Assembly: GCA_033065855.1 (NCBI GenBank)
Contig: JAVXUO010002564.1
Location: 1 to 64,000, forward strand
Source of the DNA: Escallonia rubra
Lineage: Eukaryota; Streptophyta; Magnoliopsida; Escalloniales; Escalloniaceae
Length of the DNA: 64,000 bases
Reading direction: 5' to 3'
Shown here: one piece after another, positions 57,795-64,000 of the stretch
Layout of the letters: each line of letters starts with the position of its first letter
Numbering within the stretch: position 1 is the first letter of the stretch
The notes under the pieces: model-generated
What the model was told of the DNA's origin: nothing
Seen by the model: the letters and a program-made list of their open reading frames with translations, nothing else
The model's database searches: none
Translations under genes and position numbers: made by a program

Positions 57795-57942
57795 TTAATT
57801 TATCTGCATATACTTATCCAAATCAGCATCAAGATCCTCTTTATCTATTTTCTCACCCTGGCCTCTTCCACGACCCCTTCTAAATCCACAACCTCTACTG
57901 CCACCACGTGACCTTCCATATCCACCGCCCCTCCCTTGTTCA
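57795..57942 (-). pseudogene. Orphan terminal exon of an RGG-box protein (ALY/REF- or FOP-like C-terminus)
   Basis: On the - strand a CAG acceptor (57945-57943) opens a 148-base frame reading EQGRGGGYGRSRGG and then CGFRRGRGRGQGEK, ending DKEDLDADLDKYMQIN and a stop at 57797-57795. An RGG-rich stretch followed by LDADLDKYM is the C-terminal signature of ALY/REF mRNA export adaptors and of Friend-of-PRMT1-type proteins. No upstream exon is visible: the next 650 bases hold a GC-rich repeat and then the H-protein promoter. It is therefore probably a gene remnant, stranded between a LINE and the H-protein gene. Which of the two families it came from is not certain. Confidence 0.6.
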
Positions 57943-58029
57943 CTGTTTCAAAATTAATAATTAAAAAAAAAAGTGAGACATCAATTCAAAAGCATAATGC
58001 TATGAGACAAAATTTGAAAATTCAAAACA

Positions 58030-58310
58030 AGTGGGGCAAGGCCAGATTTACGGCCAAAAGGGCCGGCCCAGATTAGGGCCGGAACGGGCTCGGGCCAGCC
58101 CTAAAAAAACGGGCTGGTTTCAGGTTAGCTCATTTTTTAGGGCTTAACCCGGGCCTTTTTAGGGTCGGGTCAGGCCGGATAAATTCTCAAAAAATTAGGC
58201 CTGGCCCTTGCCCTGGCCCAAGGCCCTACGGGTTAGGGCCGACACTGTTCATCCATAGGGCAGGGTCAGGCCGGGGCCGCCCGGACATCTGTATACCAAA
58301 TAATAATAAT
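58030..58310. repeat. GC-rich GGGCC / GGCCC repeat block
   Basis: About 280 bases crowded with GGGCCGG, CGGGCC and AGGGCCTT-type words in both orientations, unlike the AT-rich neighbourhood. It resembles plant TIR elements of this composition, but I could not define matching ends or a target-site duplication. Confidence 0.4.
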
Positions 58311-58487
58311 GGCCCTTGAGGTAGAAAAAACATCACAGTCCAGACTTCGGAGTCTCACCAACCTCTGCTGAATGGGTTTGTTGGTCACAGTGACCCACCA
58401 CCTTCTTTATTGCTCAGTTCACTTTTTTTTTTAATTAATTGCGAAGGTTTTCTATTTTTATTCCCCTGCACATTTTTGGATTCTTTG

Positions 58488-58495
58488 TATATAAA
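58488..58495 (+). promoter_or_regulatory. Possible TATA box of the H-protein gene
   Basis: TATATAAA lies 141-148 bases upstream of the ATG. This would leave a leader of roughly 110 bases, which is reasonable. No other evidence supports it. Confidence 0.4.
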
Positions 58496-58635
58496 TTAAA
58501 CAAACAAAAAATTGTCCTTATTTTCTACTATATACCGCCAGTGTGGCATAATAACATAAGCACCCACTAGCCGATACAGAGGCGCGCACACACTCGCACG
58601 CAGAGAGAGAACAGAGTATTGTTGGTTGAATAAAC

Positions 58636-61600
58636 ATGGCTTCAAGGTTGTGGGCATCAAGGGCCGCTTCTTATCTCAGGATCTCAACGACGTTCAACAG
58701 GAGTTTCTCTACTGGTAACAAATCCACCCATGTTCCCATCATTTATATGTTTTACTAGTTTACCTGTTTTCTATTGTGCAAATCTTACTTTTACGTGTTT
58801 GTTATGTGAAAAATGCTTGATCCCGGATCCTTTCTTGTATAGATCTGATTTATAGATGTGGGTTTTGTTATTTTCATGTTATTCGATTCAGTGAAGATGT
58901 TAGTGGGTTTATTTAATGTTTGCTGGTTGATTTATGCCGGGTGGCAACACCATTATGTATGAAATGTGACTTTTTTCTGTACTTCACATATTTATGTGTG
59001 CATTGTTATTTCGATATTTACACCCAATTTAGTTGTTTTTTCTTTAAATAATGTTTTTGGCAAATTTGTTATGGTCGTTTGAATTTTGCAACTATATGGT
59101 TTTGTATGCTTTTTTTCTTTCACCGTTGGTGTTACATAGCTTTGTTTGAAAAGTATATGCATCCCAAGGCTTTAGTCTATAATGCTGAATTGCAGATTTG
59201 TGTGCTTGTTAATCTAGACTATATTTTCTACTGCTTGCTTAAATAATTTTGGCTTATTGTTTAAGCTGGTGCAAGTTGGTTCTCTATTGTTTCGCTGACA
59301 ATAAGCAATGTGATTATGTTCCTTTGCTGTCCCCCTGTGGTATTTAGGTGGCCCACATTACTTTGTTTTGTTTTTCTTCTCCTGCACATTCTGGTTAACC
59401 TTCCACAGTATGTGGTTTTCATTTCGGAACCATTTTCATCATTATCGTTTCTTGTTTTGACGTTTAATTTGAGTGCAAATGGGAGAGTTGACCAAATACT
59501 AGCTTTATTTGTAATTACTTTTTGTTTATATGATGATATGTGGAATTTCATTATCTTATATGTTGGCTTTAGACTCTGTTGACGGTTTCATGTAGAATGT
59601 TGTTTCCAGAGTACAGGTTAATATAACTTTAGGTTCTTCTTTCTGCAGAAGGAAAGAAACGGAGCATTAAGGTGTCAAACTACTTTACGATTTATGTCTA
59701 GTTGCTCTCTGGTTCTGCATGTGTATGTCCATGCAACTTTGTCTTTTTTTTTTTTTTTGCAATTTTTCTCTTTTTTTCTTCTAGCTGCTACTCTACTTGG
59801 ATGTTATTTAGACTCTCAGAACAGCAACCTTTTGTCTGGTGAAAAGATTCTGAAGAATATTTGGGCAAAAGCAATAGAAGTATATATATGTCTAATCAGG
59901 GGAAAAGAGGTCTAGTAGGCGATTACATCCGCGAGTTAATCTGGTTCAACAAAACAAACTGAAACGGAGAGCCTCAAAGGCTTTCAAGTAGACCTATGCA
60001 TTGGAGCTTGATAACATCTGAATCAATTAAACATGAGTTCAATCTTCCCCTGACCTTTGGCTTTTTTTTTTTGAAACTCAATCGATTTAAGCTGCTTTGC
60101 TGAAATTCTGATCGGCACTTCTATGTAATTCTTGCAACCTGTCATTTTTCAAACCAATCTACCTTCTTACCCTTCTACTATCTGCATTTACATTACAACT
60201 TTTTTTGCAGTTCTAAACCTTATATTATGATCTTTTTAGTATTGTAGGCATCATATTTGGCCCTTTAGTGCTTTCTTAGATTCCTGTTGGTCGACTGAAT
60301 CAGGAGAGTAAGATTTCTTTGGCCCATTAGTTAGATTAAGGTTCTTGTACTGATCAGTTTGTTAACACATAATTGTGTTTGCATAACCAAAACATGGGTA
60401 GCTATATCCACTCCCATTCTAGTGACATACTTAAATTCACAAGACAATAAAAGCCCTGCACTTGAGATATAAAACTTTGGGACGAGGTTATCAAACAGAT
60501 GCTTCTCAAGTGAGGGCCGTGAGGCTTTTTGCTCTTTGAGAGGAATTTGTCCAACAAATACCATAAGTATCCAATGTGAGGTAGTTAGTTGCCAAAGTTG
60601 GGAAAATATGTTCGCAATTTTTTTTTTCTTTCTGTTTCTCCTCTTGTAAAACTCTGAGGATATGTTGCTAGCACAATTACAGTTTCATTCTAGTTTTTTT
60701 CTCTCCGTCATTTCAATATCATTGGGATCATATATTTCCAGTAATTGATCTCCGAGACATTTCCTGTTTACTATTGCTTGCAGTTCTGAAGGATCTGAAG
60801 TATGCTGACTCTCATGAATGGGTAAAGGTGGAGGGTAGTTCTGCTACTGTGGGCATCACTGACCATGCTCAGGATCACTTAGGTGATGTTGTGTATGTTG
60901 AATTACCAGAAGTTGGGGCTGCAGTAACACAGGGCGGCAGTTTTGGTGCAGTTGAAAGTGTCAAAGCAACTAGTGATATTAATTCTCCTGTTTCTGGAAA
61001 GGTTGTTGAAGTTAATGAAGTGCTAAGTGACTCCCCTGGTTTGGTGAGTCCTCTAAAACCAAATTCAACTACGTTTTGAGTTGCATGATAAAATATTATA
61101 TTGATTATACTTTTTTTACCCTTCTACTTTTGAAAATTTTTGTTCATATATGATACGATTCATGGTGCTTGAATCCGAATCAAAATGACCAGCATGTTCC
61201 TCATACTCTGTGGGAACCAATGATTATCTGCAAGATCTTCTTTTGCAACTATTACTGCTTGAGTTGCCTGTGGGTGCCTATGTGTGGTTTATTCTGACCT
61301 GTCTATCCACATTTATTAATTAATATGGTGTATTCCCGAGCTTGAAAGATCTCGACAACATGGCATGTGAGGCTGCTGTTACTTATTACTTAGGTCTTAG
61401 ACTAGACCTGTGGTAGAGTCTTTGCTGAGTTCTTCAATTGTCTACTCATATATCGAATTAAGTAGATGGGGTGGGGTGGGGTGAGGGGGAAGGAGTTCTT
61501 AAGTAGAAGAATTTTTGTTGAATGCTTTATGCTATCTGACTGTGGAGTCTGATGCCTGGTGATTCTTTTGTTGTTTCTTTAAGAGATGTGTTTGGCTGTA

Positions 61601-63339
61601 GACAGGTAACTTACTTTTTTACCTAGCTTGTACGAGTTTGTGTTACTTTTTTACCTAGCTTGTACGAGTTTGTGCCCTTATAATTTTAGAGATGCTCATT
61701 AGAGAAAATAGAAGTTGAAAACATAACAGTTTCTTAACGTTGTTTAATTTGATCTCCCTAGTTTTGCCTCTGTTCCTTCTATTTCTGTTCTCCATACAAA
61801 CCAACTCTGGAGCTCTCCCCCACCCTCAACGAGAGAAACTAAATAACTAAACAAAGTTCAAAAGCTATACAACCTATAGTAGTGTTGGAAAAATGTCAAG
61901 TAAATATTGGTTTCATCTTCTCTGAAAAGCATGTTTCTCCTACTGTCAAATCTGTAAGTTCACCAGGTGCTGTGGGAAAGAAGGAGAAATGAGAAAACTT
62001 TCCAGCAAAATCATCTGGATGGTTGTGTCATACATTAAAATGGAGATACATCCTTTTGTGTATTTCTTTGTTTTTCCCTGCGCAGATGTTTCGAAATGGT
62101 AGTAAAAAGGAACGAACAACCTCTTTCCTCATATAGCTGCACGCTTTTCTTTCATATTTATCCGCTGTAGTTGACGCTATGCTTATTATGATCGATCAGT
62201 CAAATTTTCTTATAATGGCAGGGCAGGCAGACCTATCTAGGTTCAGTTACTTCATTTTCTTCATATATCCCAGAAATAAGATCTAAGATAGAATTCTCTG
62301 CCCACGTTTGTTCAACCACAATTGCTCTACAATCTTAAAATCGTAGTTTCTTGTAGCTGACAATGCTACACGTGGATCTTGGCGACTATGTTTACTATTC
62401 ATACATCAAATTTACTTCCCTGAATGAACAAATAAGAGTGATAGCAAGTATTGAAGTAAAGAAAGAATTGGCTCCTAGTTAGTAGAGAACAAAAGTCAGA
62501 AAGATAGAAGCATAAAGGGTTCAAAATAAGCCACATGTATACGATCCAGATGTCTCTGTGTTCGTTTCTGTCTTTTTCCGAATATTCAACATTGTAAATG
62601 TGCCCATGTCCTCTGCACGTTTGGGCATTTCATGCCAAAGCCACATCTTGAACCCTTTTGGAGTTCTATCTGACAAGTAAAACTTTTACCTGCTTCAGAT
62701 TTGTGTCCCTAACGATCCTTTGCAATGTATGACCACCAAGCACTTGACTCGTATTGCTTTCTTTTTTGTCTCGTCTTAAACTCTTTGCTTCATGGGGGGC
62801 TGATTGTCAAAAAGGTTAAAACAGAAAAAGGATACAACTTCTAAGTAGCGCACTCGGATATTCCTTCTTTCTTTGCATGACCCTCCCTGCCTTATGGGAA
62901 AAGTATTTTTGCATGAAATCACTTGATCTGTCCTGCTGTAGCCTGAATGGGGACTCATTTTGAATGTTTACCCAGTAGTCATTCAATTTTTGGGTGGTGC
63001 TCCTTCTCCTTATCTGTTCTTCTTTTCCAAGTCCTTGGTCTTATGGGGTTCATCCGTTTCCCCTATTATGAGAATGACTACTTATTGTAATATGAATTTT
63101 GTACTTCATTTGTCGAATGGCTTCCTATGCTCATAAGCACATTTTCTGCTCAAGTTTTTCTTGTGCTTGAACAAGACGTTTAACACGTCTTATCTCCTTT
63201 TTCGCTCTAGGTTAACGGCAGCCCATATGAAAATGGATGGATTATAAAGGTGGAATTGAGCAATGCCGACGAGTTAAAATCGTTAATGGACGCCGACAAG
63301 TACTCAAAGTTTTGTGAAGAGGAAGATGCAAAGCACTAG
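58636..63339 (+). CDS. GDCH: Glycine cleavage system H protein, mitochondrial
   Basis: The H protein carries the aminomethyl group on a lipoyl arm between the P, T and L proteins of glycine decarboxylase in the mitochondrial matrix, central to photorespiration and one-carbon supply. Three exons, 58636-58714, 60784-61043 and 63211-63339 (stop TAG 63337-63339), join in frame to 155 residues. Residues 1-26 ([20 protein letters not shown] and on) are rich in Arg and Ser without acidic residues, typical of a mitochondrial presequence. The mature part starts [18 protein letters not shown]. The lipoylation site is Lys87 in [18 protein letters not shown], and the end reads [20 protein letters not shown] followed by an acidic tail. 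The length fits the shorter plant isoform (Arabidopsis AT2G35120 type). Introns are 2,069 and 2,167 bp. The frame is intact, so it is very probably active. Confidence 0.96.
58715..60783 (+). other. Intron 1 of the H-protein gene (2,069 bp)
   Basis: It splits a Val codon at the junction of presequence and mature protein. It is T-rich and holds no recognised gene or element. Confidence 0.7.
61044..63210 (+). other. Intron 2 of the H-protein gene (2,167 bp)
   Basis: It separates DSPGL from [10 protein letters not shown]. It holds a perfect tandem repeat at 61611-61674 and no recognised gene. Confidence 0.7.
61611..61674 (+). repeat. Perfect 32-bp tandem repeat (two copies)
   Basis: The unit starts TTACTTTTTTACCTAGC and ends GAGTTTGTG; copies are 61611-61642 and 61643-61674 without differences. 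This suggests a recent slippage or duplication. Confidence 0.9.
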
Positions 63340-64000
63340 TGCAATTTAAAGCGCAGGGCATCGAGTCTTTCCAAAGGATTGCGTGTTTAGTGTCAGGGAA
63401 GTTGGAGCTTTTGCATTGTGTTTTTCTAATTAAGCAGAAATTCTGATGTTTAATTTTTTGCATCTTGATCAAGAATAAACTTTTGCATCTTATACCTTCC
63501 CACGGCTGAAAATTTTTGGTTTGAGAAATGTCTTGTTTTTTTCCTTTTGCGTTCCTCGTAAAATGCTGCAAAGTCGAGTGTTACTAAGTTACTCAGTCCG
63601 CATCGCCTCTATTGTGGGGAGGATGTATCCCATTTTCGAACTCATGTCTTCAAGGCCGTGCAAAGACTATCAACTTTGTTAAACATGAGTATTGCAGGAA
63701 CAATATACATAGACAGGATGCGATGTGTGCGTAGCGAGTGCAAATCAATCCACTTTCAAGCTTCTCCTTTACTTAACGTGTTTTGCTCTGTCATGCTAAA
63801 CTCGGTTATGAGCTGTGTTCATAGCAGACTTTGTGTCTCACTAGAGCTTCATTGGGGTCTCCCGTCTAATCTTCAGGTCTTTGAAGACAATCTTGAGCCA
63901 TAACGACTCACATATGATGCCATATACCATTAGAGGAAACTCTGCCTCTGCACTGGATCTTGCTACAACTAGTTGTTTCTTACTCGTCCAGATTACCAAA
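63340..64000 (+). other. H-protein 3' UTR and downstream sequence
   Basis: The 3' UTR probably runs to about 63480-63600, where A/T-rich polyadenylation-like sequence is found. An 81-residue open frame at 63658-63903 has no recognisable similarity and is not called a gene. Confidence 0.4.

Overview
The window is plant nuclear DNA, most likely from a eudicot. Three spliced plant genes lie on the + strand in an AT-rich, intron-rich background filled with plant-type transposable elements: L1-like LINEs, one copia fragment, a long solo LTR, and hAT-like and Harbinger-like MITEs. I see no bacterial, organellar, CRISPR or rRNA/tRNA features. Species and family cannot be fixed from the sequence alone.

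Layout. 1-6.7 kb: upstream region with a worn LINE (about 4.2-5.65 kb). 6.7-16.6 kb: a P-class pentatricopeptide repeat (PPR) gene of the Arabidopsis AT2G35130 type, seven exons recovered, first exon not found; its 3.3-kb third intron holds repeats. 17.6-18.3 kb: a 5'-truncated LINE with target-site duplications (TSDs). 19.5-22 kb: a copia fragment (- strand) and a TIR element rich in GGCGC words. 23.7-30.9 kb: a LINE (+ strand) split by a 3,252-bp solo LTR. 31.2-32.6 kb: an inverted-repeat element and a Harbinger-like MITE. 33.7-45.5 kb: the complete 14-exon gene for chaperonin CCT subunit eta (CCT7). 45.9-46.6 kb: another truncated LINE. 48.3-57.7 kb: a near full-length LINE (- strand) holding four younger insertions, each with its own TSD. 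57.8-57.9 kb: a lone terminal exon of an RGG-box protein (- strand). 58.6-63.3 kb: the complete three-exon gene for mitochondrial glycine cleavage H protein.

The three genes do not form a pathway: organelle RNA processing (PPR), cytosolic protein folding (CCT7) and photorespiratory glycine cleavage (H protein). From memory, the Arabidopsis orthologues of the PPR gene and an H-protein gene are neighbours (AT2G35130 and AT2G35120), so this looks like an old syntenic pair now about 42 kb apart, separated by CCT7 and transposons.

I found no convincing new biological system. The most informative content is the nested transposon record, whose insertion sites can be checked by whether the interrupted reading frame closes, a set of retroposons sharing an ACC-A(n) 3' end, a GC-rich exon 2 in CCT7, and the orphan exon.
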